From an uncultured Lachnospiraceae bacterium (GTDB taxonomy: Bacteria; Bacillota; Clostridia; Lachnospirales; Lachnospiraceae), in contig CAMGZH010000026.1 in assembly GCA_946182825.1 (NCBI GenBank), positions 1 to 39,246 of the forward strand: a DNA stretch of 39,246 bases. Reading direction: 5' to 3'. The notes under the pieces were generated by a model that had not been told where the DNA came from, did not search any database, and saw nothing but the letters and a program-made list of their open reading frames with translations. The position numbers and the translations under genes were made by a program. Below are positions 15,240 to 24,117 of this stretch, one piece after another; positions within the stretch are counted from its first letter, which is position 1, and every line of letters begins with the position of its first letter.

Positions 15240-15530
15240 ATGAACAAGTATGAGTTAGCACTCGTTGTGAATGCGAAGATCGAAGACGATGCTAGAACAG
15301 CTGTTGTTGAGAAGGCGAAGGAGTACATCACCCGTAACGGCGGCGTTTTAGGAGAGACAGATGATTGGGGTAAGCAGAAGCTTGCTTACGAGATCCAGAA
15401 GATGAATGAAGGTTTCTACTACTTCATCAACTTCGATGCTGAGCCAGAAGCTCCAGCTAAGATCGAGTCTGATGTTCGTATTATGGAGAATGTTCTTCGT
15501 TTCTTAGTCGTTCGTAAAGACGAGGCTTAA
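15240..15530 (+). CDS. rpsF: 30S ribosomal protein S6
   Basis: 96 residues. Small-subunit platform protein that pairs with S18. It opens with the typical Tyr-Glu-Leu and has Gly-Gly-Val-Leu-Gly-Glu-Thr-Asp-Asp-Trp-Gly-Lys and Tyr-Tyr-Phe-Ile-Asn-Phe. AGGAGG at about 15228 precedes the ATG. First gene of rpsF-ssb-rpsR. Codon use is strongly biased, as for a highly expressed gene. Confidence 0.98.
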   Translation: MNKYELALVVNAKIEDDARTAVVEKAKEYITRNGGVLGETDDWGKQKLAYEIQKMNEGFYYFINFDAEPEAPAKIESDVRIMENVLRFLVVRKDEA

Positions 15531-15554
15531 GATTAAGAAAGAAGGGGTTCTTAT

Positions 15555-16022
15555 ATGAATAAGATTATTCTCATGGGTCGTCTGACAAGAGATCCTGAAG
15601 TACGTTATGGTGGAGCATCCAACACAGCAATTGCACGATTCTCACTTGCAGTAGATCGTCGATTCAAGCGTGATGGACAGCCGGATGCAGATTTTTTCAA
15701 CTGTACCGCCTTCGGTAAGACCGGCGAGTTCGTTGAAAAGTATCTTCGTAAGGGAACCAAAGTGGTTGTAGACGGAGAGATGCAGAATGATAACTATCAG
15801 AATAAGGAAGGCCAGATGGTCTATGGATTCCAGGTGGTTGTCAATACGGTTGAGTTTGCAGAGAGTAAGGCAGCTTCCCAGAATAACGCAGCTAACTATC
15901 AGGCACCGGTGAATCCGAATCCGGGTCCGGCGAGCCAGGGTAGCGCAGCTCCGACAGGAGACGCTGGGGATGGTTTTATGAATATCCCAGATGGTATTGA
16001 AGAAGAATTACCATTCAATTAG
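15555..16022 (+). CDS. ssb: Single-stranded DNA-binding protein
   Basis: 155 residues. The OB fold fills about residues 1-108, beginning Met-Asn-Lys-Ile-Ile-Leu-Met-Gly-Arg-Leu-Thr. A Pro/Asn/Gly-rich linker follows. The acidic partner-binding tip ends Glu-Glu-Glu-Leu-Pro-Phe-Asn. It coats single-stranded DNA in replication and repair. It sits between rpsF and rpsR as in most Firmicutes. Confidence 0.97.
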   Translation: MNKIILMGRLTRDPEVRYGGASNTAIARFSLAVDRRFKRDGQPDADFFNCTAFGKTGEFVEKYLRKGTKVVVDGEMQNDNYQNKEGQMVYGFQVVVNTVEFAESKAASQNNAANYQAPVNPNPGPASQGSAAPTGDAGDGFMNIPDGIEEELPFN

Positions 16023-16054
16023 TTTGAAGAAACTACACATAGGAGGTAGATATC

Positions 16055-16285
16055 ATGGCTTTTAGAGGCAGACCAGTTCGTAGAAGAAGAAAAGTTTGCG
16101 TATTCTGTGGCAAGGATAATGTAATCGATTACAAGGATACAGCAAAGTTAAAGAAGTATATCTCTGAGAGAGGAAAGATCCTTCCTCGTCGTATTACAGG
16201 AAACTGTGCAAAGCACCAGAGAGCTCTTACAGTAGCAATTAAGCGCGCACGTCATATCGCACTTATGCCATACGTTACAGAGTAA
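16055..16285 (+). CDS. rpsR: 30S ribosomal protein S18
   Basis: 76 residues. The N-terminus is Arg-rich. Cys-Val-Phe-Cys and a later Cys-Ala-Lys-His suggest the zinc-binding form. It binds the platform with S6. AGGAGG precedes the ATG. Last gene of the operon. Confidence 0.98.
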   Translation: MAFRGRPVRRRRKVCVFCGKDNVIDYKDTAKLKKYISERGKILPRRITGNCAKHQRALTVAIKRARHIALMPYVTE

Positions 16286-16315
16286 GAATTAATTTTCGAG
16301 GATTTTGTATCACAG

Positions 16316-16346
16316 AGGCGGGCATTCGTAAGAATGCTCGTCTTTT
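16316..16346 (+). terminator. Terminator of the rpsF operon
   Basis: A 12-bp stem (16316-16327 with 16332-16343, G-U pairs) has a GTAA loop and then a short T run. Confidence 0.85.
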
Positions 16347-16374
16347 CTATTTAGAAAATGGGAAAGGAGTATCT

Positions 16375-17316
16375 ATGGCGAAAAAAAAGAAAAAGATGGA
16401 ATTTCGTTATTACGATATTCCAAAAGGAGAATATATTCTGCCTAAGCTGGGAAAAGGCTGGGAACAGGAATATGGAAAAGGATATGAAGGAATGCTGCAT
16501 TTTCATAACTATCTGGAGATCGGCTACTGTTACCATGGAAGCGGACGACTGATCATTGAAGATCGGGTCTATCGCTATACGGATCAGACTTTTACCATCA
16601 TACCGGCGAATATTCCACACACGACCATTTCGGACGAGGGAAACATCTGTAAATGGGAATTTTTGTTTATTGATATGGATGCCTTTATTACAGGGGAAAT
16701 GAACTGGGATGGATACTCAGTGCCTGAGATCCTGCATCAGATCAACAGCAGGGGTACCATGAAGAGCAAAGAGAACCACGGAGAAATCGGACGATTGATT
16801 CTTGCAATTATTCATGAATGTCGAACAAAGGGACCGTATTACAAGGAAGCGCTGAAGGGATGGCTGGCAACCCTGGCTGTCGGGATTCTGCGGTTGAATC
16901 AGGAGCGGGAAGCGGCAAGACGCGTCAATCGAGTGAACAGTTATATCCGTGATGCCCTAGAGTTTGTGGGGGCACATTATGTAGAAGAAATTCATGTCAG
17001 TGATCTTGCGGAAATATCAGGTCTATCCGAAAGTCATTTCCGAAGAACCTTTGAAGAAAGCATGAATATGAAACCTGTGGAATATATCAACATGGTACGG
17101 ATCGATAAAGCGTGTGATATGATCGTTCGTGAAGATGTTTCCATGGAGGATGTATGTTATCGGGTGGGTTATCAGACGCCATCCACATTTAACCGTAATT
17201 TTAAAGCCTTGACGGGAATGACACCGTTGCAGTGGAAGAAAGGCGGAAGACAGAATGGAAGTCTTCTGTCGGATTTCCATATCACGGCCCAAAAGGGTTG
17301 GGAAGGTATTGAATAA
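16375..17316 (+). CDS. AraC-family transcription regulator, likely of the downstream sugar locus
   Basis: 313 residues. An N-terminal cupin-like sugar-sensing domain (about residues 30-110, with His-Asn-Tyr-Leu-Glu-Ile and Ile-Pro-Ala-Asn-Ile-Pro-His) precedes two helix-turn-helix units at about 195-290. These contain Leu-Ala-Glu-Ile-Ser-Gly-Leu-Ser-Glu-Ser-His-Phe and the signature Val-Gly-Tyr-Gln-Thr-Pro-Ser-Thr-Phe-Asn-Arg-Asn-Phe. AAAGGAG precedes the ATG. It has its own terminator and lies just upstream of an ABC sugar transporter and LacZ, whose promoter lacks a good -35, as expected for activator control. The inducer is unknown but is probably a galactoside or related sugar. Confidence 0.88.
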   Translation: MAKKKKKMEFRYYDIPKGEYILPKLGKGWEQEYGKGYEGMLHFHNYLEIGYCYHGSGRLIIEDRVYRYTDQTFTIIPANIPHTTISDEGNICKWEFLFIDMDAFITGEMNWDGYSVPEILHQINSRGTMKSKENHGEIGRLILAIIHECRTKGPYYKEALKGWLATLAVGILRLNQEREAARRVNRVNSYIRDALEFVGAHYVEEIHVSDLAEISGLSESHFRRTFEESMNMKPVEYINMVRIDKACDMIVREDVSMEDVCYRVGYQTPSTFNRNFKALTGMTPLQWKKGGRQNGSLLSDFHITAQKGWEGIE

Positions 17317-17321
17317 AAAAA

Positions 17322-17354
17322 GGTCCGGCTGCATGATGCGCAGCCGGGCCTTTT
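17322..17354. terminator. Terminator of the AraC gene
   Basis: An 11-bp GC-rich stem (17322-17332 with 17340-17350, one G-U) has A residues before it and TTTT after it. Confidence 0.9.
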
Positions 17355-17409
17355 CAAATTCCCGACAAATGCGAGATAGACGAATCAGCATCGAAAAAGT
17401 TACAGTATC

Positions 17410-17462
17410 GTTGAAAAATGTCATGATTTATAAAAAAATAACATGAATCTAACATTTTCAAC
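17410..17462. promoter_or_regulatory. Large imperfect dyad upstream of the sugar operon, candidate operator
   Basis: GTTGAAAAATGT (17410-17421) is mirrored by ACATTTTCAAC (17452-17462). Inside are two CATGA direct repeats, at 17422 and 17442, spaced 20 bp, which is the spacing used by many AraC-type proteins. The gap 17355-17684 has no gene. A TATAAT lies at 17580-17585 with no good -35, and an AGGAGGGG site lies just before the next gene. Confidence 0.45.
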
Positions 17463-17684
17463 AAAAGAAACGCGTTGGTTTTGTTAAAGTTTACCATAAA
17501 AATGTGCATCATTTATTAAAATAGTTGATTTTGCATAATTACTAAGCCTTTTTACGAACAATTTCGGATGTAAGACGACTATAATAACAAATGTCTTAAA
17601 GAACAACAGAAGATTTTAGTTGAAGATGCACAAAAGGGGTGCGGGAACAACTATGAGCTTCGAACCTACAAGGAGGGGTTTTTT

Positions 17685-19022
17685 ATGAAAAGAAAAGCAT
17701 TATCAATTCTTCTGGTAAGTGCAATGGCACTTGGAATGTTTGCAGGCTGCGGAAGCAGTGAGAAGAAGGCAGACAGTGGTAAGAAGGAAGCGGCTAAGGT
17801 AGACACATCGGCAGAAGATGAGCATACGTTATCCGTATTCGCCTGGGATGAGAATTTCAATATTCCGGCACTTGAGGCAGCTGCTGAAGCCTACAAGGCG
17901 AAAGATCCTGATTTTAAGCTGAACATTTCAACACAGAGCCAGTCTTCCGATGTTGAGGATGCTGTTACATTAGCAGGATCATCCGGTGACTACAGTACAC
18001 TTCCGGACATTGTTTTATTCCAGGATCATTTCATTAACCGTTATGTAAATGATTACCCGGATGCATGGCAGGATATCAACGATGCCAACATTAACTGGGA
18101 TGACTTCGGATCAGAAAAGCTTTCTTATTCAACAATTAACGATAAGCATTATGGTGTGCCGGTAGATAACGGAACTGTAATTTTTGCTTATAGAACCGAT
18201 ATTCTGAAGGAGTGTGGATACACGATCGATGATATGACAGGAATTACCTGGGATCAGTTCGATAAGATCGGTAAGGAAGTATATGAGAAGACCGGTAAGT
18301 ACCTTCTTTCCATGGATGGTAACGGAAATGATCTTCCATACATGATGCTTCAGGCTGAAGGTGTATCACAGTTTAAGGATGGTAAGCCAAACTTCGTGGA
18401 TAACAAGACAATGGCTGATATCATCAATGTAATTGTTAAGTTAAAGCAGGACAACGTACTGTATCTGGCAAATGATTGGTCCGATTATACCGATCAGACC
18501 ATTGTAGGTGACATGGTTGCAGGAGTTATGAACGGTAACTGGATCATTCCTACCATCAAGCAGGTGAAGGATAATTCCGGTAAATGGGCAATCACATCTA
18601 TACCGACACTGACAGGTAAGGAAGGATTTGCATCAAACGGCGGTTCTTCTCTCTATGTAACAGCAAATTGCAAGAATACAGACCTTGCAAAGGATTTCCT
18701 GGCTTACACCTTCGGTGGTGGAGAAGGATCCAAGGACACATATGACAATGCACTTAAAAATGGTGGTGTTATCACAACCTGCATCTCTGCCGGTCAGTCT
18801 GATGTATACAAAGAGGGTGTTGACTACTTCGGTGGACAGCCAATCTATCAGAAGATCGTAGAGATGGGTGCAAATGTACCAACCGTTGAGCAGTCTGATT
18901 ACCATTACACAGCTCGTGAGCAGATCGCCGCAGCAATCCACAATATTGATGGTGGTGCAAAGGCTAAGGATGAGCTGAAGAATGCACAGGATCAGGTTAA
19001 CTTTGCAATGGGCAATGAGTAA
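17685..19022 (+). CDS. Sugar ABC transporter substrate-binding lipoprotein
   Basis: 445 residues. A lipoprotein signal with Met-Phe-Ala-Gly-Cys places the modified Cys at residue 22. A Lys/Ser-rich linker follows, then a type-1 solute-binding fold with Ser-Val-Phe-Ala-Trp-Asp and many exposed Trp/Tyr residues typical of sugar sites. It captures sugar outside the membrane for the two permeases downstream. AGGAGGGG precedes the ATG. A hairpin terminator after the gene (19047-19076) probably gives it higher expression than the permeases. The substrate is likely a galactoside or oligosaccharide because lacZ follows; the exact sugar is unknown. Confidence 0.93.
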   Translation: MKRKALSILLVSAMALGMFAGCGSSEKKADSGKKEAAKVDTSAEDEHTLSVFAWDENFNIPALEAAAEAYKAKDPDFKLNISTQSQSSDVEDAVTLAGSSGDYSTLPDIVLFQDHFINRYVNDYPDAWQDINDANINWDDFGSEKLSYSTINDKHYGVPVDNGTVIFAYRTDILKECGYTIDDMTGITWDQFDKIGKEVYEKTGKYLLSMDGNGNDLPYMMLQAEGVSQFKDGKPNFVDNKTMADIINVIVKLKQDNVLYLANDWSDYTDQTIVGDMVAGVMNGNWIIPTIKQVKDNSGKWAITSIPTLTGKEGFASNGGSSLYVTANCKNTDLAKDFLAYTFGGGEGSKDTYDNALKNGGVITTCISAGQSDVYKEGVDYFGGQPIYQKIVEMGANVPTVEQSDYHYTAREQIAAAIHNIDGGAKAKDELKNAQDQVNFAMGNE

Positions 19023-19046
19023 TAAACTCGATCTTTGAATGAAGAG

Positions 19047-19076
19047 CAGGGAGTCGGGTATCCGATTCCCTGTTTT
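19047..19076 (+). terminator. Intercistronic terminator or processing hairpin
   Basis: An 11-bp stem (19047-19057 with 19062-19072) has a 4-nt loop and then TTTT. A second inverted repeat, CCTATC/GATAGG, follows at 19081-19108. Partial termination here would favour the binding protein over the permeases. Confidence 0.75.
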
Positions 19077-19161
19077 ATCTCCTATCGCTCTGTCAAAGGA
19101 GAGATAGGAATTTCGAAGTAACACATAGCAAAAAGAAATGAACCGAAGGGGGGAACTTCTT

Positions 19162-20064
19162 TTGAATAAGAATAAGTATAAGAGCGTACAAGGAAAACAG
19201 AAAGCTGCAGGATGGATGTTCCTGGCGCCGGCAACAATCCTCATTTTTGTAATGAGTTTTTATCCAATGATCAGAGCCTTTATCATGTCGCTTCAGACAG
19301 GCTCCTCAGCCAATATGACATGGGCAACTCCAAACATTTTTAATAACTATACAAGAATGTTTAAGGATAACCTGTTCAAAGGATCTTTGGTAAATACCTA
19401 TCTGTACCTGATCATTCAGGTTCCGATCATGCTGATTCTGGCAATTCTTTTAGCTCAGCTTCTTAACAATAAGGATCTGAAATTCAAAGGATTGTTCCGT
19501 ACCATGGTATTCCTGCCATGTGCAACTTCTCTTGTATCTTACGCATTGATTTTCAAATCATTGTTTGCAACACAGGGACTTGTCAATGACGTTCTTCAGA
19601 AGATCGGAATCACACATTCCAATATCAACTTCCTTGGAACAACGGCAACAGCCAAGATCGTAATCATTATCGCACTGTTGTGGAGATGGACAGGTTATAA
19701 CATGGTGTTCTATCTGGCAGGCTTACAGAATATTGAGTATTCCGTTTATGAAGCAGCCAAGATCGATGGAGCCAATGGCTGGAAGACATTCTGGGGAATT
19801 ACCGTTCCACTGCTTCGACCAACCATCGTAATGACATTCATTATGTCTATCAATGGTACACTTCAGCTCTTTGATGAGTCTGTGAACCTGACAAAGGGTG
19901 GTCCGGCAAACTCAACCATCACAATGTCCCATTATATTTTCAACAATTCCTTTGGAAATGGAGTGGCAAATTTCGGATATGCATCTGCAATGTCCTTTGT
20001 GGTATTCATTATGGTGGCTATCCTGGCCTTCATTAACTTGAAAGTAGGTGATACACGTGATTAA
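19162..20064 (+). CDS. Sugar ABC transporter permease, MalF type
   Basis: 300 residues from TTG 19162, placed by the strong AAGGGGGGAAC site; the in-frame ATG at 19138 lies before that site. Six membrane segments are visible, the first after a basic N-terminus. The permease loop that docks the ATPase reads Glu-Ala-Ala-Lys-Ile-Asp-Gly-Ala-Asn-Gly at about residue 200. It pairs with the next gene to form the channel. No ATPase gene is in this cluster; the leftward msmX-like gene 5 kb away is the likely partner. Confidence 0.9.
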   Translation: MNKNKYKSVQGKQKAAGWMFLAPATILIFVMSFYPMIRAFIMSLQTGSSANMTWATPNIFNNYTRMFKDNLFKGSLVNTYLYLIIQVPIMLILAILLAQLLNNKDLKFKGLFRTMVFLPCATSLVSYALIFKSLFATQGLVNDVLQKIGITHSNINFLGTTATAKIVIIIALLWRWTGYNMVFYLAGLQNIEYSVYEAAKIDGANGWKTFWGITVPLLRPTIVMTFIMSINGTLQLFDESVNLTKGGPANSTITMSHYIFNNSFGNGVANFGYASAMSFVVFIMVAILAFINLKVGDTRD

Positions 20065-20899
20065 AAAGAAAGTAAATTCATCCGCGATTCAGAGAAGATT
20101 GATTCCAACTTATATTTTCCTGATCATTGTATCTTTTATTTCCGTGTTCCCACTGTATTGGATGATCACAGCAGCCACCAATGATACGGTGGATGTGGCA
20201 AAGGGTAAGATCTGGTTCGGAACACATGCAGCAGAGAATTTCCAGAAGCTTTTGAACTACGGTCGAGGCATCAACCTTGGAGGAGCCATGTGGAATTCCT
20301 TCTTTTACGCAGTGCTGCAGACCATTCTCTGCCTGTTTATCTGCTCATTGGCAGGATATGGTTTCGAGCTGTATCACGACAAGTATAAGGATCGCCTGTT
20401 CGGCATTCTCCTGCTTGCTATGATGGTACCGCAGGTGGCAACCATGATTCCACTGTTTAAGATGATTTCAGGAATGAAGCTTTTAAATACGTCCATTGCA
20501 TTCATTCTACCGGCTATTTCAACACCGTTTATGATCATGATGTTCCGTCAGAATTCCAGGAACTTCCCAGTGGACATTATGGAGGCGGCAAGAATTGATG
20601 GATTATCCGAGGTGATGATCTTCTTTAAAATGTACATGCCGGTTATGAAGTCAACTTATGCGGCAGCTGCCGTCATTTGCTTTATGAATGCATGGAACGC
20701 TTATCTGTGGCCAAAGGTTGTAATGAATAAGCCAGAAGCTCAGACCATGCCAATGCTGATTGCAGATCTGTCCAGTGGATATACGGTTGACTACGGTCTT
20801 CTGATGATGGGCGTATTATTCTGTTCCATTCCGACAATGATCGTATTCTTCGTACTGCAGAAGCAGTTTGCAGAAGGTATTACAGGTTCTGTTAAGTAG
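20057..20899 (+). CDS. Sugar ABC transporter permease, MalG type
   Basis: 280 residues from GTG 20057, with AGGTG 6 bases upstream. It overlaps the previous gene by 8 bases, which suggests coupled translation and equal amounts of the two permeases. Six membrane helices, and a docking loop Glu-Ala-Ala-Arg-Ile-Asp-Gly-Leu-Ser-Glu at about residue 178. The extracytoplasmic N-terminal part (Asn-Asp-Thr-Val-Asp-Val-Ala-Lys-Gly) is typical of the CUT1 group. Confidence 0.92.
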   Translation: MIKKKVNSSAIQRRLIPTYIFLIIVSFISVFPLYWMITAATNDTVDVAKGKIWFGTHAAENFQKLLNYGRGINLGGAMWNSFFYAVLQTILCLFICSLAGYGFELYHDKYKDRLFGILLLAMMVPQVATMIPLFKMISGMKLLNTSIAFILPAISTPFMIMMFRQNSRNFPVDIMEAARIDGLSEVMIFFKMYMPVMKSTYAAAAVICFMNAWNAYLWPKVVMNKPEAQTMPMLIADLSSGYTVDYGLLMMGVLFCSIPTMIVFFVLQKQFAEGITGSVK

Positions 20900-20933
20900 A
20901 AACAAGGGTTGCAGTTATATAAGACTGCTTTTC

Positions 20934-20969
20934 AACAGAGGCAGATGTGGATTCTGCCTCTGTTTTTTT
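20934..20969 (+). terminator. Terminator between the transporter and lacZ
   Basis: A 12-bp perfect stem (20934-20945 with 20953-20964) is followed by a run of seven T. A smaller hairpin GCAGT/ACTGC precedes it (about 20911-20928). lacZ starts 16 bases later with no obvious promoter between, so lacZ may depend on read-through. Confidence 0.88.
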
Positions 20970-20984
20970 AAAAGGAGGGGGATT

Positions 20985-23900
20985 ATGACGCAGTTTGATG
21001 AGCGTATTGTGAGAGATCCTGAGATTTTTCAGGAAAACCGTTTACCGGCTCATTCCGATCATGAATGGTATACAACAAGAGAAAAGGCAGAAGAGGGTGT
21101 ATCGGATCTGAAATACAGTCTGAATGGGACATGGAGGATCAACTACGCAAAGAACCCTTCTCTGGCTGTAAAGGGGTTTGAAAAAGAGGATTTTTCCACA
21201 GAGGGATGGGATCGTATCCCGGTTCCTGCTCATGTACAGATGCAGGGCTATGGACATCCACAGTATGTTAACACACAGTTTCCATGGGATGGAATCGAAG
21301 AAGTGACACCGGGGGAGATTCCAACCGAGTTCAATCCGGTGGCACAATATGTCAGATATTTTTCGCTGCCTGAGGAGATGAGGAACGCTTCGGTCTATCT
21401 CTGTTTTCAAGGGGTGGAAAGCGGTTTTGCCCTTTGGGTGAACGGTTCCTATGTGGGATACAGTGAAGACAGTTTTACTCCGTCGGAATTTGACATCTCT
21501 CCCTATGTTCACAGACAGGGAGAAAACAAGCTGGCAGTTCAGGTGTACCGTTATACGGCAGGAAGCTGGTGTGAAGATCAGGATTTCTTCCGGTTCAGCG
21601 GAATTTTCAGAGATGTGTATCTGTACACGATACCGGTGGTTCATGTAAGAGATATGAAGATCGAGACACTGCTGGATGATACCTACGAAAATGCCACGCT
21701 TCAGCTGACCCTTAAGACGGAGGGAAGCGGAGCGTTGAAGGTAGAACTTTACGATCCGGAAGAGGAAGAGAAGGTATTAGAGAAAAAATGTGCAGCAGAG
21801 CCGGAAGTAAAGCTGAAATTACCGGTACGAAAGCCAAGAAAGTGGAGTGCGGAAGATCCGCAGCTGTATGAACTTCGTATCAGCGCAATGGATGAAAAGG
21901 GCGAGACTGTGGAGTTTATCAGTGAAAAAGTCGGATTCCGCAGATTTGAGATGAAAAACGGTTTGATGTGCATCAATGGAAAACGGATCGTTTTCCGTGG
22001 TGTGAACCGGCATGAATTTTCTGCGGAAAGCGGAAGGGCCATTACCCTTGAGGATATGATCACGGATATTGTGACCATGAAGCAGAACAATATCAATGCC
22101 ATCCGTACCAGTCATTATCCAAACAGAACGGAGCTCTATCGGTTGTGTGACACCTTCGGTCTGTATATGATCGACGAAACGAATATGGAAACCCACGGAG
22201 TATGGGATACCATCATTCGCGGTATGCATCCGGTGGATTTCTCCGTGCCTGGAGACAGGAAAGAGTATCTGGAAATGGTACTGGACCGGGCTCATAGCAT
22301 GTATGAAAGGGACAAAAACCATCCTTCGATCCTGATCTGGTCTTGCGGAAATGAGTCTTTTGGTGGAAAAAACATTTTCGAGATGACAGAGCATTTTCAT
22401 AAGTGGGATCCGAATCGACTGGTACACTACGAGGGAATCATCAACGATGACCGTTATCCGGATACATCGGATATGGTCAGCACTATGTACTGGCCGGTGG
22501 AACAGGTGAAGGATTTCCTGAAGGAGAACCGGAACAAGCCGTTTATTCACTGTGAATATGCGCATGCCATGGGAAATTCCATTGGAAATATGTTCAAATA
22601 TACTGATCTGACAGAGAAAGAGCCGCTGTATCAGGGGGGATTTATCTGGGATTACATCGATCAGTCCATTACCACCCGGGATCGTTACGGGGTGGAATTC
22701 CAGGGTTATGGAGGGGATTTCTCCGATCGCCCCAATGACGGAAGCTTTTCCGGAAACGGACTCTGCTACGGAAAGGATAGGGATCCTTCACCGAAAATGC
22801 AGGAAGTAAAGGTATTGTATCAGCCGATTAAGATCGAATTCTTCGGTACGGATATGATCATTACCAATAAAAATCTGTTTACCAATACAGAGACGTACAA
22901 CTGTGTGATCACCTTAGAGAAAGAGGGAGAATTGGTAGAAACCAACTCCGGCCGGATCGAAGTGGCACCGCAGACACAGGTGCGTCTTCCGATTCCAATG
23001 GAGATTCCTGAAGATGATGAGTATGTGGTAACGGTATCCTTCCGGTTAAGAGATCAAGAGGCATGGGCACCGGAGGATCATGAAGTAGCTTTTGGACAGG
23101 AGGTCTTTGGACATAAGCCGGAAGTGATCCATGAAGAGAAAAAGATGAAGGTTGTTCATGGATGGAACAATATCGGAATCTACGGTGAGGATTATGAGAT
23201 CCTGTTCTCAAACCTGTATGGAGGATTGGTATCCTATAAGCACTGTGGAAGAGAAATGATCAAAAAAGCTCCGAAGCCGAATTTCTGGAGACCAATGACA
23301 GAAAATGATATTGCAAACCAGCTGGCATATCGGGCAGGACAGTGGAAAACTGCTTCCATGTTCACAGGAACACGCTTTGAACACGGTAGGAAATATACAA
23401 ATGCAGATGTAAAGGAGTGTGCAGAAGGCGTCGAAGTGACCTTTACCTATCATCTGGCAACAAAACCGGAAAAAGACGCCGTTCTTTCCTATCTGGTACA
23501 TTCGGATGGCGTAGTAGATGTGCACCTTAAGATGGAGGAAAGCAGCGCAGTTGGTGAATTACCGGCATTCGGTGTGCTTTTCACCATGGATGCGGACTAT
23601 GACCGACTGAAATGGTACGGATTGGGACCGGAGGAGACCTACGCGGATCGAAAGAGAGGCGGAAAGCTGGGTGTCTGGGAAAATATGGTAAAAGACAACA
23701 TGGCGAAATATCTGCGTCCTCAGGAGTGCGGAAATAAGGTGGAAGTACGCTATGCAGAGGTAACAGACAAGGACGGTTTTGGACTTCGCTTTGAGGGAGA
23801 AGACTTAAGCTTTAGTGCATTGCCTTATACACCTCATGAAATCGACTGTGCTGATCACACCAATGAACTGCCGCCGGTACTGTCCACAACGGTACGTGTT

Positions 23901-24020
23901 GAAACAATGCAGATGGGTGTTAGCGGAGATGATACCTGGGGTGCATTGACCCATCCAGAATTTATGTTGGATAACAGCAGACCGATGGAACTGTCCTTCA
24001 GCTTCTATGGAATTGGCTGA
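20985..24020 (+). CDS. lacZ: Beta-galactosidase, glycoside hydrolase family 2
   Basis: 1011 residues from ATG 20985, with AGGAGGGG at 20973-20980, matching E. coli LacZ in length. Domain order is sugar-binding jelly roll, immunoglobulin-like, TIM barrel, immunoglobulin-like, and the C-terminal beta-sandwich. The acid/base Glu lies in Cys-Gly-Asn-Glu-Ser-Phe-Gly and the nucleophile in His-Cys-Glu-Tyr-Ala-His-Ala-Met-Gly-Asn-Ser. Asn-Arg-His-Glu-Phe and Arg-Thr-Ser-His-Tyr-Pro-Asn are also present. There is no signal peptide, so it acts in the cytoplasm on imported galactosides. It ends the AraC/ABC locus. Confidence 0.97.
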   Translation: MTQFDERIVRDPEIFQENRLPAHSDHEWYTTREKAEEGVSDLKYSLNGTWRINYAKNPSLAVKGFEKEDFSTEGWDRIPVPAHVQMQGYGHPQYVNTQFPWDGIEEVTPGEIPTEFNPVAQYVRYFSLPEEMRNASVYLCFQGVESGFALWVNGSYVGYSEDSFTPSEFDISPYVHRQGENKLAVQVYRYTAGSWCEDQDFFRFSGIFRDVYLYTIPVVHVRDMKIETLLDDTYENATLQLTLKTEGSGALKVELYDPEEEEKVLEKKCAAEPEVKLKLPVRKPRKWSAEDPQLYELRISAMDEKGETVEFISEKVGFRRFEMKNGLMCINGKRIVFRGVNRHEFSAESGRAITLEDMITDIVTMKQNNINAIRTSHYPNRTELYRLCDTFGLYMIDETNMETHGVWDTIIRGMHPVDFSVPGDRKEYLEMVLDRAHSMYERDKNHPSILIWSCGNESFGGKNIFEMTEHFHKWDPNRLVHYEGIINDDRYPDTSDMVSTMYWPVEQVKDFLKENRNKPFIHCEYAHAMGNSIGNMFKYTDLTEKEPLYQGGFIWDYIDQSITTRDRYGVEFQGYGGDFSDRPNDGSFSGNGLCYGKDRDPSPKMQEVKVLYQPIKIEFFGTDMIITNKNLFTNTETYNCVITLEKEGELVETNSGRIEVAPQTQVRLPIPMEIPEDDEYVVTVSFRLRDQEAWAPEDHEVAFGQEVFGHKPEVIHEEKKMKVVHGWNNIGIYGEDYEILFSNLYGGLVSYKHCGREMIKKAPKPNFWRPMTENDIANQLAYRAGQWKTASMFTGTRFEHGRKYTNADVKECAEGVEVTFTYHLATKPEKDAVLSYLVHSDGVVDVHLKMEESSAVGELPAFGVLFTMDADYDRLKWYGLGPEETYADRKRGGKLGVWENMVKDNMAKYLRPQECGNKVEVRYAEVTDKDGFGLRFEGEDLSFSALPYTPHEIDCADHTNELPPVLSTTVRVETMQMGVSGDDTWGALTHPEFMLDNSRPMELSFSFYGIG

Positions 24021-24048
24021 GGAAAAGTGAAGCTGCAACGGGAAAACG

Positions 24049-24077
24049 TTGATACCGTGAATAAAGAATGTTAGAAT
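24049..24077 (+). promoter_or_regulatory. Promoter of the small membrane protein gene
   Basis: TTGATA (24049-24054), a 17-bp spacer and TAGAAT (24072-24077), with the gene start at 24118. Confidence 0.7.
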
Positions 24078-24117
24078 GGTTGCTGGTGTACAAAATATAA
24101 AAGAAGGACGTGAGACA

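Noticed and set aside
24040-24060. Catabolite-repression (cre) site near GGGAAAACGTTGATACC
   Set aside because: The outer positions of the cre consensus do not match and the site lies inside the -35 region of another gene.
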